A stretch of 30,296 nucleotides of DNA from a virus. Position 1 is the first letter of the stretch, and each line of letters opens with the position of its first letter. Position numbers and translations under genes: made by a program. Of this stretch, positions 1-8,568 are shown piece after piece. The notes beneath the pieces are model-generated. The model was not told where the DNA came from. It saw only the letters and a program-made list of their open reading frames with translations, and made no database searches. Where the stretch lies: positions 1 through 30,296 of IMG/VR virus record IMGVR_UViG_3300030333_002107. One strand, given 5' to 3'.

Positions 1-1
1 T

Positions 2-148
2 AATCATAGTTATGTAAATGATGAGTTGTGGAGAGAAAGAGATATGGGTTCTGATAAGGTTCAAAAATTATCTCCAACAGCACTCATACCAATACTAGTA
101 AAAGCAATACAAGAACTTTCAGCAGAGATTGATAAATTAAAAGGATAA
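2..148 (+). CDS. Tail fibre/spike C-terminus with peptidase S74-type chaperone tail (partial)
   Basis: The frame is open from the window edge and stops with TAA at 146-148, so only the last 48 residues are visible. They read as the end of an intramolecular chaperone (peptidase S74) domain: the segment LSPTALIPILVKAIQEL followed by a short helix ending in KLKG is the usual closing helix of that family. In S74 proteins this domain trimerises the fibre and then cuts itself off. The catalytic Ser/Lys region would lie upstream of the window. The next fibre gene starts two bases after the stop. Similarity is by recognition of the terminal helix only. Confidence 0.72.
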   Translation, partial: NHSYVNDELWRERDMGSDKVQKLSPTALIPILVKAIQELSAEIDKLKG

Positions 149-149
149 T

Positions 150-1391
150 ATGGCATTAACAAAGATAAATACTAAGCTAATAGCAAATAATACGATTGCG
201 TTAACAAATATCGCAGATAATGCGGTGGACGCAACAAAGATAGCTTCCAATAGTATTCTTACTAGACATATAGATGATGACCAAATAACAGCAGATCAAA
301 TAGTAGATGATATAGCATTAGCAGGTAATATTAGTACTACAGGAAACTTTGGAGTAGGTGCAGCTCCGACAAATGGTGGAATTTCAACAGCAGCTAGTCC
401 TGTACTATCAATAAGCGGTACTGTTCCAGAACTCAACTTTGTTGATACTTCTACTAGCGCAAACGATTATTGGATAAGAGTTTCAGACGGACTACAGTTT
501 GGTGAGGCAAGTGATTCAAGAATGTACCTCAAGAATGGTGGAAATTTAGGAATTGGCACGACAAGTCCTGATCAACTACTTCATGTTCATGCAGGAACCG
601 CAGGAAGTGTTTCAGCTAATAGTAATGCGGATTTAGTTATAGAAGATAATGACCATGCTTTTTTACAGTTTTTAACACCTGCTGATAAGGTTGCAGGCTT
701 TTATTTTGGAGATGCAGACGATAATGATGTAGGTTCTATGTTTTATGACCACAATACAAATCATATAGAGGTAAATATTAGTGGAACCCAAGTAATGAAA
801 ATTAATTCAAACGGTAATATCAATATTGGAATTGGTGGATCAGGTGGTGATTTAATATTACAACCACTTGCAAAACTTTATTTAGATGCAGGTGGAAATA
901 CTTATATACAAGAATCTGCTGGTGATGTAATAGATTTTTATGCTGGTGGTGCTAGAAAATTAAGGATAAATTCAAATGGTCTTATATTTAATACTGATAC
1001 AGCAGCAGCCAACGCACTTAACGATTACGAAGAAGGCACTTTTACCCCTAGTTGGACAATTGCAGGTGGGGGTAGTGTTAGTGGTGTGACTTCTACAAAT
1101 GTTGGTACATATACAAAAATTGGTAATATGGTTTTTGTTACGGTTAGGTCGCATTATGTCCAAACAACAGGAAATGTACCAACTTCTTACAGTATGACTT
1201 TACCTTTCCAAGCTAAAAACACAGGTGGTATGGCAGGCTCAGGTATAGGTTCAGAACCAGGACAAACAGGAAAAAGTATGTTTGTTAATATTGATGGTAA
1301 TGGATCTACTTGTACTGTAAAGGCAGAAAATGGTTCCGCACCCCCAGCTAATGCGTACATGGATTTATTTTTTAGCTATGTAGCAGGTTAA
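150..1391 (+). CDS. Tail fibre / receptor-binding protein, 413 aa
   Basis: ATG at 150 has an AAAGGAT ribosome site just upstream, inside the end of the previous fibre gene. Residues about 15-60 are repeat-like (TKIASNSI, QITADQIVDD), typical of the shaft of marine phage fibres. Around residues 130-147 the motif LGIGTTSPDQLLHVHA is the common fibre-head signature. From about residue 290 (NDYEEGTFTPSW) to the end it has a Gly/Ser/Thr-rich beta-structured domain that probably binds the receptor. Unlike the preceding gene it carries no S74 chaperone end. It is the last gene of the + strand structural module and is followed by a strong terminator. Fibre role is well supported; the receptor is unknown. 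Confidence 0.8.
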   Translation: MALTKINTKLIANNTIALTNIADNAVDATKIASNSILTRHIDDDQITADQIVDDIALAGNISTTGNFGVGAAPTNGGISTAASPVLSISGTVPELNFVDTSTSANDYWIRVSDGLQFGEASDSRMYLKNGGNLGIGTTSPDQLLHVHAGTAGSVSANSNADLVIEDNDHAFLQFLTPADKVAGFYFGDADDNDVGSMFYDHNTNHIEVNISGTQVMKINSNGNINIGIGGSGGDLILQPLAKLYLDAGGNTYIQESAGDVIDFYAGGARKLRINSNGLIFNTDTAAANALNDYEEGTFTPSWTIAGGGSVSGVTSTNVGTYTKIGNMVFVTVRSHYVQTTGNVPTSYSMTLPFQAKNTGGMAGSGIGSEPGQTGKSMFVNIDGNGSTCTVKAENGSAPPANAYMDLFFSYVAG

Positions 1392-1395
1392 CATT

Positions 1396-1424
1396 AAAAA
1401 AGCCCGCTTGAAGCGGGCTTTTTA
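1396..1424. terminator. Bidirectional intrinsic terminator
   Basis: Perfect stem AGCCCGC (1401-1407) with GCGGGCT (1413-1419), loop TTGAA, flanked by an A run on the left and a T run on the right, so it has a U tract on both strands. It sits exactly where the + strand fibre genes and the - strand replication genes converge. Confidence 0.93.
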
Positions 1425-1655
1425 TTATCCTTCTTCTGAAGGTTCTTCAGTATCTTCCAACAAAGCAGCTAAATTTGCTTGGAATCCGTTATAAGCCATA
1501 GTATGCCTATCTAATTCCTGTTTGCATTTATCCATTTCTTGTTGAACATAGTTTAATTGACCTACAAAATACTGTGCCTGAGGGTCAAGCTCACTAATAA
1601 TGTATTTTTTGTCATTCAACATTAATACTGGTTCTTGATTTGTGACTTCCGCCAT
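1425..1655 (-). CDS. Small phage protein, DUF6447-like, 76 aa
   Basis: Small acidic protein with an N-terminal beta-rich piece (VLMLNDKKYIISEL) and then a predicted coiled helix (about residues 27-66) with an acidic tail. The layout of 'ligand-like hairpin, then long helix' matches small phage proteins placed in DUF6447; I am only moderately sure of the family name. Start at ATG 1655 is supported by AGGAG eight bases upstream. It is the last gene of the - strand replication block, directly against the terminator and ten bases after the reductase gene. No function is known to me. Confidence 0.6.
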   Translation of the reverse strand: MAEVTNQEPVLMLNDKKYIISELDPQAQYFVGQLNYVQQEMDKCKQELDRHTMAYNGFQANLAALLEDTEEPSEEG

Positions 1656-1664
1656 AATCTTCTC

Positions 1665-3629
1665 CTATTTTATTGGGCAAGCGCCCGTTGCACATTCTTC
1701 ATCTTCTATCTCTAAGAAAGTATTAGCACTTTCTAAATCAATAGGTAGAAGTCCTTTAGTATAGTTTTCATACTCTTCTTTTGTAACCACTTCTTGTGGT
1801 AGGTATAAGTATCCTAAGTCTTTTGCAGTTTTAGTTGGATCATTCCTATAAATAAAACTTACACCGACATAATTATCCCAGTTTTCATACAACCAGTCAA
1901 TAATACCTTCAACTTCATCAGGACTATAACTAATTGTAGCACTAACATTTTGTTGACACCAATTATTTTGTAATAATTTATATCTTTCTAGTTGTTCGAT
2001 GGCGGTTTCCAAATTAACTTCCTTAGTACCCTCGCGATCGAATTCCACATCTTCATAAGATACGGGGAAAGTAGCCAAAATGCCCTCTGGATCTGTAGGG
2101 TGGTCAAATACATTATAATTAGCACTCCGCAAAGTATCAATAATAGGATCGTGCTTACTGAAATTAACATTGTTAAAAACATATTTCCCAAGAGGCTTGT
2201 GCACACCTTCAGTAGTGTCCATGATCTTTGATAATGTTCCTGAAGGTTTGACGGTTGTAACATTTTTTGGCCTGGGAAGATCCAGTTCATCAGCCATACG
2301 GTATGCGGCTGACGTTGTGACCCGTTGCATTTGTTTATAGTCATAAGCTCCTAAATTCCTCCTCCTAGCTATTCCTGTCAATCCTACACCACATAAGTGT
2401 AAAAACTGATTGTTTAGATGCCAGGCTTCTTGTAGAACTCCATCATTGAGGTCTACACAAGTTTGACGATAATTTGCTCTTGCAACCAACTTTAAAGCCT
2501 GTATTAATCCTGCTTGATCTCCTACAAACTTTCCTAAGTCTACTTCTGTTAAATTACAAAAGGTTTTGTTTCCTAATAATATTTCTGCGCAAGGATTAAC
2601 ACCTTTAAACCAAGGTGCTCGTTCTAGTGCTGCTACTCCATTTATGAAGCCAGGCTCAGAACCTCCTGCGTCGCCCATGAGTTGAAATATGTGGGCTAAT
2701 TGATCTCTTGTTGGCTTGTATCGAAACAGTAAAGAATTATTACTTTGCTGTCTTTGTTCGTTTCCAGTAACCCACCAGTCTTTCTTTGCAACTGCAAAGT
2801 CTTCCCATTCGGGTTGTCCGTAATCAAATAGTGCAATTTCAGCACTTCTGCGAGAAGAAAGAACTGTACCAAGCCAGTTAATAATATCTAAAATATCCAT
2901 TCTTCTTAAAAGATTACCAGCTCTTAGGTTTAATATTTGAGCTATTTCTTGATATGCTTTTCCGATTGCTTCACTCCCAGAGGAAATCCAACCATATCCT
3001 TTTAATCTTTCACCCGCAGGTCTAATTTCACTAAAATCAAGTATTAGTGTTTTTGCTGGGTATTTACCCGCTAATAGTTTACCAATACTTCTTGCCCATG
3101 CTTCAGCAGAATCACCAACTGAGATAGTCCATACTTGAGTATCAGGATCCCAAGTTTCTATGTTATCTTCTATTCCGCCTTTTTCTGTTCTTTTAGTGTG
3201 TATCACTCTAATATCAGAGATGGGTTTGTAAAAACCGTTTAATGTACCTGTGATTGGTTTGAAACCTACTCCACAACCTTGTAATAAAAGCCATAGAACA
3301 TCTACTACATCATATACTGTTTCTACTATTGTGAATGAGCAGTTAAACATAGAACTTTCTCGTCTACGAGATATTTCTGTATCTCCTAACCATAGAGTTC
3401 TACCAGCTACACAAACTTTTCTTTCTATAAGAAGTTGTTGTAGTTCTACTAATTCATTCCATTCTTCATCTGTAAGACGAGTTTCACCTTTTGCTCGTTC
3501 CCACAGCCATTTTTGGTGGGCAATTACTCGCCCTACTGTTTGTTCCCAAGTTTCGAACTTAGTTCCCTCTGCATTTAGAGGTCTATTATAAGTCCGTCTT
3601 GTAATTACCTGCGCTCTTGTACTAGGCAT
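1665..3629 (-). CDS. nrdJ: Class II (adenosylcobalamin-dependent) ribonucleoside-triphosphate reductase, 654 aa
   Basis: Makes deoxyribonucleotides from ribonucleotides by a B12-generated thiyl radical. The sequence shows the monomeric RTPR arrangement: first redox Cys in SSMFNCSF (C97), the radical/substrate motif NPCAEI (N345, C347, E349), second redox Cys in FCNLTEV (C358), and a C-terminal thiol-shuttle pair CATGACPIK (C646, C651). At 654 residues it is shorter than the roughly 740 of the Lactobacillus enzyme, but every catalytic motif is present. ATG at 3629 overlaps the end of the exonuclease gene by eight bases and has GGGAG upstream. It needs cobalamin from the host, and a thioredoxin or glutaredoxin (one is encoded at 15822-16049) could reduce its C-terminal pair. 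Confidence 0.95.
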   Translation of the reverse strand: MPSTRAQVITRRTYNRPLNAEGTKFETWEQTVGRVIAHQKWLWERAKGETRLTDEEWNELVELQQLLIERKVCVAGRTLWLGDTEISRRRESSMFNCSFTIVETVYDVVDVLWLLLQGCGVGFKPITGTLNGFYKPISDIRVIHTKRTEKGGIEDNIETWDPDTQVWTISVGDSAEAWARSIGKLLAGKYPAKTLILDFSEIRPAGERLKGYGWISSGSEAIGKAYQEIAQILNLRAGNLLRRMDILDIINWLGTVLSSRRSAEIALFDYGQPEWEDFAVAKKDWWVTGNEQRQQSNNSLLFRYKPTRDQLAHIFQLMGDAGGSEPGFINGVAALERAPWFKGVNPCAEILLGNKTFCNLTEVDLGKFVGDQAGLIQALKLVARANYRQTCVDLNDGVLQEAWHLNNQFLHLCGVGLTGIARRRNLGAYDYKQMQRVTTSAAYRMADELDLPRPKNVTTVKPSGTLSKIMDTTEGVHKPLGKYVFNNVNFSKHDPIIDTLRSANYNVFDHPTDPEGILATFPVSYEDVEFDREGTKEVNLETAIEQLERYKLLQNNWCQQNVSATISYSPDEVEGIIDWLYENWDNYVGVSFIYRNDPTKTAKDLGYLYLPQEVVTKEEYENYTKGLLPIDLESANTFLEIEDEECATGACPIK

Positions 3630-4482
3630 TGTTTACTCCCGCTAAATGTGTTTTTATTCTTGAGGACAAATCCTCTAAATTCATTCCTGATTCAATTATT
3701 GCTTGTTCTGAATAAGACTCTAAATCCATTAACTCTGCGTTGAGCAATAATCTATCAGCGTTTTCGTTTAATTCTTGTATAAATTTATACTTACTATCAA
3801 TCGGACAAGCATTATAAATATCAAATATGTCTCCATACTGTTCTATTAACTGCTCAGCCCGTTTTGGTCCGACACCTTTGATTCCTGGTATGTTATCTCC
3901 TGCATCTCCTGCCAAGCATTTGAATGTAAGAAACATATCCTTATCAAATTTATAGTGTTCGTCCCAGTTATGTACTGTAGTCTCTTTACGAGTTACAGTT
4001 GAAAAACGAGATACATCTTCATCTATGAGTAAATCCCAGTCTTTATCTGATGATATTAACCAAATCTCACCTATATCAAATTCTTTTCGTTTTCCTACTA
4101 TCCATGCGGCTAAATCGTCCGCTTCCAGTCCTTTATGCTTTTCTATTAAATGTCCTTTATCCTGTAATCGTTTAAAGGCATTTGCAAATTCAGCTAAGAA
4201 CTGCTCGAATTCTTGTTTTTCTGCTTCTGTCTGATCTGCGTATCTATCTTTACGGTTTGCTTTATAATCTGGATATATGTTTTTTCTATAAGTACTGCCA
4301 CCATCAGCAAGTATTATGATTTTACCACAATTATACGACTTTGCTAGACTTTCTACTGTTCTTACATAATCATTTGTGTAGTAGGGTACTCTTTTATATC
4401 TCCAACGAAAAGCAACATTTAATCCGTCAACTATCAATAGATTATTGTTATCTTCCAGCTTCCCTGCGTCTGTAAATTTCAT
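3622..4482 (-). CDS. 5'-3' exonuclease / flap endonuclease, 286 aa
   Basis: PIN-like 5' nuclease of the T4 RNase H / polymerase I N-domain family, which removes RNA primers and flaps. Visible motifs in order: LLIVDGLN (D19), IILADGG (D60), YPDYKANRK, GLEADDLAAW, WLISSDKDWDLL, then the helix-hairpin-helix DNA-binding segment GDAGDNIPGIKGVGPKRA. These supply the acidic residues that hold two metal ions. The ATG overlaps the previous stop as ATGA and the end overlaps the reductase start. The polymerase encoded at 12185-14461 lacks this domain, so this gene supplies the missing activity in trans. Confidence 0.93.
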   Translation of the reverse strand: MKFTDAGKLEDNNNLLIVDGLNVAFRWRYKRVPYYTNDYVRTVESLAKSYNCGKIIILADGGSTYRKNIYPDYKANRKDRYADQTEAEKQEFEQFLAEFANAFKRLQDKGHLIEKHKGLEADDLAAWIVGKRKEFDIGEIWLISSDKDWDLLIDEDVSRFSTVTRKETTVHNWDEHYKFDKDMFLTFKCLAGDAGDNIPGIKGVGPKRAEQLIEQYGDIFDIYNACPIDSKYKFIQELNENADRLLLNAELMDLESYSEQAIIESGMNLEDLSSRIKTHLAGVNNA

Positions 4483-4685
4483 ACTAACTCTAATAATTGT
4501 TGCACAGCATCTCTTTTATCTTGATTCTCTACTATAATTGATACTTGCGAATCCATTGCTTCAATAACATCTGGGTGTTCACCTATACCAGCAGGGTTAT
4601 CTAAGTATACCCTTAAGTTTGCTTGTGCTTTTGCTATATTTCCCTCGTAAAAAGTATACAAGGCGTTTAATAATTCTTTGTTCAT
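4479..4685 (-). CDS. Small conserved phage protein, unknown function, 68 aa
   Basis: Starts MNKELLNALYTFYEGNI and is predicted nearly all helical, with no Cys and an acidic character. It lies two bases after the SbcC-like gene and its TGA overlaps the exonuclease ATG (ATGA), so it is translated with the replication and recombination genes. Placement between recombination nuclease and flap nuclease suggests a helper role in that machinery, but nothing in the sequence proves it. I do not recognise a family. Confidence 0.65.
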   Translation of the reverse strand: MNKELLNALYTFYEGNIAKAQANLRVYLDNPAGIGEHPDVIEAMDSQVSIIVENQDKRDAVQQLLELV

Positions 4686-4687
4686 AT

Positions 4688-6478
4688 TTACTCCAGTCTA
4701 GATATATTATCTTCTTTTATAACATCTATCTTCGCAAGTAGCGGGTGTGTCCACCCATGCGATACTATATATGTCTTTAGTTCTTCCTGAAGTAGAATTT
4801 CTACTAGCTTTTCCCTGCCGTTATCATCAAGCACAGCTATAACTTCATCAAGAAATAGTGTGTTAATCCGTGAACTAGAAATGCTACTCATTAATTTGCG
4901 TATTGCAAGTAGTGTAGATGTATTGACTCTTGCGAGTTCTCCGCTTGATAAAGCTAATATATCTACTATCTTTCCGTTGTCTGTAATCTCTACATTCAAC
5001 TTATCATTTGTAACTACGAAACTCAAACTGAATCGACCATCAGATAGTTCAGCTAAGTACTCATTCGTAAGTTGTTCAAGGTCTTTTACAAGATTCTCTA
5101 TCTTGTATGCAAGAAGACCATTCGTGCTGAAAGCTTTTTTAAGTATCTCTAAGTATGTCGCAGTTTCTTCAACTTTAGCCAAACTTCCGACAATTTCTTC
5201 AAGCTCTTTCTCCATATTTTCCGTTTGTTCTTGAATTATCTCAAGTCGAGTATTATGGCGTTCCGCCTTCATATTCTCAGATGAGATTTTTTGTATCTCT
5301 GCGGAAAGATTTGAGATTTTGGAAGAAAGTTCGTCGATCTTATGGGAAAGTTCTTCTGCATCGAGAAGTGTCTCAGGTAGAGTACTATCCCAACGGCGAA
5401 TAGCATTTTCGTAGTCTTCATTTAGTGTTTCTGCTTTTCGCACTTTTTCATTTATTTCACGAGCATATTCAATTTCACTCTCTGTCTCCGCAATATGTTT
5501 AAGTGATACATCTTTTATCTCATTATACATCTTTGTTATATTTGCATGAACTTCTTTATTTATACTTTGTTCGCAAGTTGGACAACTGTCAGATAAAGTG
5601 GATAACTTGTCTAAATGCTTGTTTGCGTGGAGCAAATTGGAATTTACATTCCCAAGTGTCTCCAGTTTAGCGTCAAGATCAATCCGATCACCCTTATAAA
5701 GTCTGTCAGGGTTTTGCTCCAGTTCATCTGCCATCATTTTATAATGATTATTGTCTAGAATTTTTTTGTTTTTCTCAGAGATTTTTTCAAAATCGTTTCG
5801 TAACTGCCTTAATGTTTTTTCGTCTTCTTCCGAGTAATTTGGTAAATTTTTTATGGGTAGTATATCTATACTCTCCAATTTATTTTCTTCTAACCATTTT
5901 ACAATTGTGTCAGACTTACTGTCGAGGCGGTTTAACTCAACTTGAATATTTCGTGCTTGTTCCTTAAATATCTCAAAAAACTCTACATACTCATCTAGTT
6001 TTAATAATTCAATGAGAAACTTCTTACGATTTGTGTCTGTAGCCGTAAGAAATTGTAAACTCATATTTGTGTTTTGATACACAAGTTGAGTAAAAGTCTT
6101 GAAATCTAATCCAAGTAGATTTTGTACTGTTTTGTATGTATTAGTTGCGGTATGAGATGATATGTCTGCACCGTTCTCATAGAGTTTGCACTTGATGTTG
6201 CCTTTTCTTACTACATCAATTTCATAAGTATCTTCATCAACATCAAATGTGAGATTTATATGATACCCTTCGTTAATAAAACGATTCTGGATTTCTGCTT
6301 TCTTAATTCCCTTTGAATTTTTGTTAAATAAAACTTCTTCGAGTATCAAAGGTATACTCGATTTTCCTTGTCCGTTTGTACCGACAAGTTGTGTAACTGT
6401 TGCATCGTTTAGGTCAAGTTTGTTTCCTTCCCCATAACTGAAACAGTTATCCCATTGTAGCGTTTTTAGAGTAATCAT
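4688..6478 (-). CDS. sbcC: SbcC/Rad50-like ATPase subunit (T4 gp46-like), 596 aa
   Basis: ATPase half of the SbcCD/Mre11-Rad50 end-processing nuclease used in phage recombination-dependent replication. Walker A is GTNGQGKSS (about residues 35-41), followed by a long coiled coil interrupted near residue 300 by the zinc hook CPTC, then a second coil, the ABC signature LSSGELARVNTSTL and Walker B TLFLDEVIAVLD near the end. I chose ATG 6478 (MITLKTLQW) rather than the in-frame GTG at 6487, because homologues start here and GGG lies upstream. It overlaps the SbcD-like gene by 32 bases. Shorter than cellular SbcC (about 1000), as usual for phage gp46. Confidence 0.93.
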   Translation of the reverse strand: MITLKTLQWDNCFSYGEGNKLDLNDATVTQLVGTNGQGKSSIPLILEEVLFNKNSKGIKKAEIQNRFINEGYHINLTFDVDEDTYEIDVVRKGNIKCKLYENGADISSHTATNTYKTVQNLLGLDFKTFTQLVYQNTNMSLQFLTATDTNRKKFLIELLKLDEYVEFFEIFKEQARNIQVELNRLDSKSDTIVKWLEENKLESIDILPIKNLPNYSEEDEKTLRQLRNDFEKISEKNKKILDNNHYKMMADELEQNPDRLYKGDRIDLDAKLETLGNVNSNLLHANKHLDKLSTLSDSCPTCEQSINKEVHANITKMYNEIKDVSLKHIAETESEIEYAREINEKVRKAETLNEDYENAIRRWDSTLPETLLDAEELSHKIDELSSKISNLSAEIQKISSENMKAERHNTRLEIIQEQTENMEKELEEIVGSLAKVEETATYLEILKKAFSTNGLLAYKIENLVKDLEQLTNEYLAELSDGRFSLSFVVTNDKLNVEITDNGKIVDILALSSGELARVNTSTLLAIRKLMSSISSSRINTLFLDEVIAVLDDNGREKLVEILLQEELKTYIVSHGWTHPLLAKIDVIKEDNISRLE

Positions 6479-7394
6479 TGAATACACCCATAATTTTTTG
6501 AATTTTATCTGAAGGTAGGTTAAGAATAGAGGTAAAATATTCTACCAATTCTTCTTCTATCGTCAGGTCTTTTAAATCGAGTGTAGATTCAGTACTTCGT
6601 TTTACTACTTTCTTATCCAAGAGTTCAGAGTTCTTAACTGTTGCCAGATCTGCTACATCGCCCTCTATCTCATAGATCGTATGATGATAGTCAGTTGGTA
6701 TCATTTCAGCTTCAGAACGGATAGTTTTTCGGATAAGTTGAGGTAGATTAAACTCATACCAAGTCCACTTGTTATTTACAGATATTATTAAATATCCTGT
6801 TTTGACTAGCTCTCTGTGAAAAGATGTAGTCATTGGGCTGCCTGGATAGACAATGTTTCTTTGTGTATTACTGTGAGCATGAAGATCACCTGCGTATACA
6901 ACAGGAAAATCATTGAATCTATCCAGATCAACCTCTGGTGTTACATGAGGTGGTATTTCACCTCTTACATGAGTAAAGAGTGGTTTATCTTTATTACAGG
7001 CTTCTATTGCGCCTTTCTTGTGTAAGTCTACATAAGGTAATAATGTGCCCCACTCATACTCTGTAGTCGTGTCAATCACTTCAACTAGAGGGTTAACATC
7101 TTTAGTTGCCCTCTTTAAGTTTGAGAAGAATGTTTTATTCTTTTTAGTCGCTTCATGGTTGCCATCAAATATATATGTTGGAATGGTAACTCCTTTGACA
7201 AAATCAAAATATAGAGTTAGTTCGTCCATCGTAGGCACTCTATCGAATAAGTCTCCACCTATTACATGAATATCGACTGATTTTTCTATCATTCTTATTT
7301 CTTCAAAGAATAATTCAAATCGAGTACAAGCCCACGGCAAAGGAACATTCTTCTGCCCTAGCTTTATATGCCAGTCTGCCGTAAATAGTATCAT
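6447..7394 (-). CDS. sbcD: SbcD/Mre11-like nuclease subunit (T4 gp47-like), 315 aa
   Basis: Metallophosphoesterase partner of the adjacent SbcC-like ATPase. Metal-binding motifs appear in order: LFTADWHIKLG (D7, H9), VIGGDLFDR, FDGNHEATK and VVYAGDLHAHSN. Start is ATG 7394, which overlaps the stop of the peroxiredoxin gene as ATGA with AGGAG upstream; a longer frame from GTG 7427 adds residues unlike the family. The C-terminal 80 residues are less conserved and probably form the capping and SbcC-binding part. The pair is expected to process DNA ends and replication intermediates. Confidence 0.93.
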   Translation of the reverse strand: MILFTADWHIKLGQKNVPLPWACTRFELFFEEIRMIEKSVDIHVIGGDLFDRVPTMDELTLYFDFVKGVTIPTYIFDGNHEATKKNKTFFSNLKRATKDVNPLVEVIDTTTEYEWGTLLPYVDLHKKGAIEACNKDKPLFTHVRGEIPPHVTPEVDLDRFNDFPVVYAGDLHAHSNTQRNIVYPGSPMTTSFHRELVKTGYLIISVNNKWTWYEFNLPQLIRKTIRSEAEMIPTDYHHTIYEIEGDVADLATVKNSELLDKKVVKRSTESTLDLKDLTIEEELVEYFTSILNLPSDKIQKIMGVFNDYSKNATMG

Positions 7395-7906
7395 GCTACG
7401 AAATCTTCTCCTTCCTGCCAAGAACACCCTGTAAGACCACCCGCACGGAGAGCTTGTAGTGTTCTTAGGACTTCGTCTGCATTTCTACCTGTATCAAGAG
7501 CATTAACTGATACATGCTGAATGATATTATCAGGGTCAACAATATAAGTTGCTCTATAACATACACCATTTTGATGATCTATTATTCCTAGATCGTCTGA
7601 TAGATACAAACCACAGTCTGCAGCTAAAGTATGGTGAATGTTTGCAATCATTTCATTGTCATTTTTCCATGCAAGTTTACAAAACTCATTGTCCCCACTT
7701 ATGCCAATGACATGAGCATCAGTTTCAACAGCGATTTTATCCATAGCTGCTATCTCTGTTGGACAAATAAAAGTAAAGTCTTTTGGATAGAAATAAATAA
7801 CTTTCCAATGATAGTTTGGTTTAAATTCCACTTCTATAAATTCATTATTTGAAGCTACTCCCTGTAGAGAGTGATTTGCGGGAAATTCGTTTCCTACTCC
7901 GTACAT
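7391..7906 (-). CDS. Peroxiredoxin (AhpC/Prx1-type, 2-Cys), 171 aa
   Basis: Thiol peroxidase that reduces H2O2 and organic peroxides. The peroxidatic motif FTFICPTE places the reactive Cys at residue 48, and a second Cys at 161 (TGCSW) stands where typical 2-Cys enzymes have the resolving Cys. About 171 residues is slightly short compared with the usual 185-200. The start has AAGGGGG upstream and the stop overlaps the SbcD-like start (ATGA), so it is fully embedded in the recombination operon. It may protect the infected cell from oxidative stress or act with the phage glutaredoxin; both are inference. Confidence 0.93.
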   Translation of the reverse strand: MYGVGNEFPANHSLQGVASNNEFIEVEFKPNYHWKVIYFYPKDFTFICPTEIAAMDKIAVETDAHVIGISGDNEFCKLAWKNDNEMIANIHHTLAADCGLYLSDDLGIIDHQNGVCYRATYIVDPDNIIQHVSVNALDTGRNADEVLRTLQALRAGGLTGCSWQEGEDFVA

Positions 7907-7917
7907 ATCACACCCCC

Positions 7918-8550
7918 TTAAGATAACTTAAATTCTGAACTAATTTCTTCTGGAGCCTCATTACCATCTGGTGTGGTAATTCTTTGAAGCAGTTCTAATT
8001 GTGCATCAGCAGTAGGTCTGGGGAGAACATCGTCCATTGAACGAATCTCTGCTATTGCTTCTTGCTCTGCGTCATTGAGAGGTCTGTTTTTGCACTTTAA
8101 TGCTTGGAGTCTATACTCAACATTAAATGCCATTGGCCCGGTTTTAACTCTTTGAAAGTGTATGTCCCAGCCAGTTTCTACATCAGTAGGATCACCAAGA
8201 TCTTCTGCTGCAACCATGATTTGTTCCATCAATTTTTTCTTGAGGTTTAATACTTTAACCTTTCCATCAGCTGGATCTATACATTGAATTGCATATGCCC
8301 AACCACATTTAATTTCTGGAAAAAAGTCACGGACGTAATCTTTTTCTTTGTTGTTGAAGGTTTCAGTTGCTCTGTCAAAAGACAAACATTCCATAGGAAT
8401 ATTTTTGCCGTTCTCACCTTTAACCCAGTATACATATCTTGGTAGTAGATCACCTACCATACGTACTACATTGTTACCTTCTTTGTATTGAAATTGATCT
8501 ATTTTGTTTTTTACTGCGCTACCTTGCGCTTGATTAAATTGTATTGCCAT
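7918..8550 (-). CDS. Single-stranded DNA-binding protein, gp32-like, 210 aa
   Basis: Coats ssDNA at the replication fork. After a short N-terminal basic segment, NNVVRMVGDLLPRYVYWVKG begins an OB-like core, followed by IQCIDPADGKVKVLNLKKKL and then DPTDVETGWDIHFQRVKTGP. This order matches the T4 gp32 core of phage SSBs ('DPA..GK..L.LKKK' then 'GWDI...K.G'). The zinc-binding Cys/His cluster of T4 gp32 is not evident, and the tail is only mildly acidic. Position between the helicase and recombination nuclease genes agrees. Assignment rests on motif pattern rather than on close identity. Confidence 0.72.
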   Translation of the reverse strand: MAIQFNQAQGSAVKNKIDQFQYKEGNNVVRMVGDLLPRYVYWVKGENGKNIPMECLSFDRATETFNNKEKDYVRDFFPEIKCGWAYAIQCIDPADGKVKVLNLKKKLMEQIMVAAEDLGDPTDVETGWDIHFQRVKTGPMAFNVEYRLQALKCKNRPLNDAEQEAIAEIRSMDDVLPRPTADAQLELLQRITTPDGNEAPEEISSEFKLS

Positions 8551-8568
8551 TGTTTTTCTCGTTGTTAT

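Noticed and set aside
6479-6487. Longer SbcC start at GTG 6487
   Set aside because: Adds three residues inside the SbcD end; the ATG at 6478 agrees with the family.
7190-7215. TTGACA inside the SbcD gene as a + strand promoter
   Set aside because: No TATAAT-like box at the right spacing, and it would read antisense into coding sequence.
7395-7427. Longer SbcD start at GTG 7427
   Set aside because: The extra 11 basic residues are unlike the family, and ATG 7394 overlaps the previous stop as ATGA.
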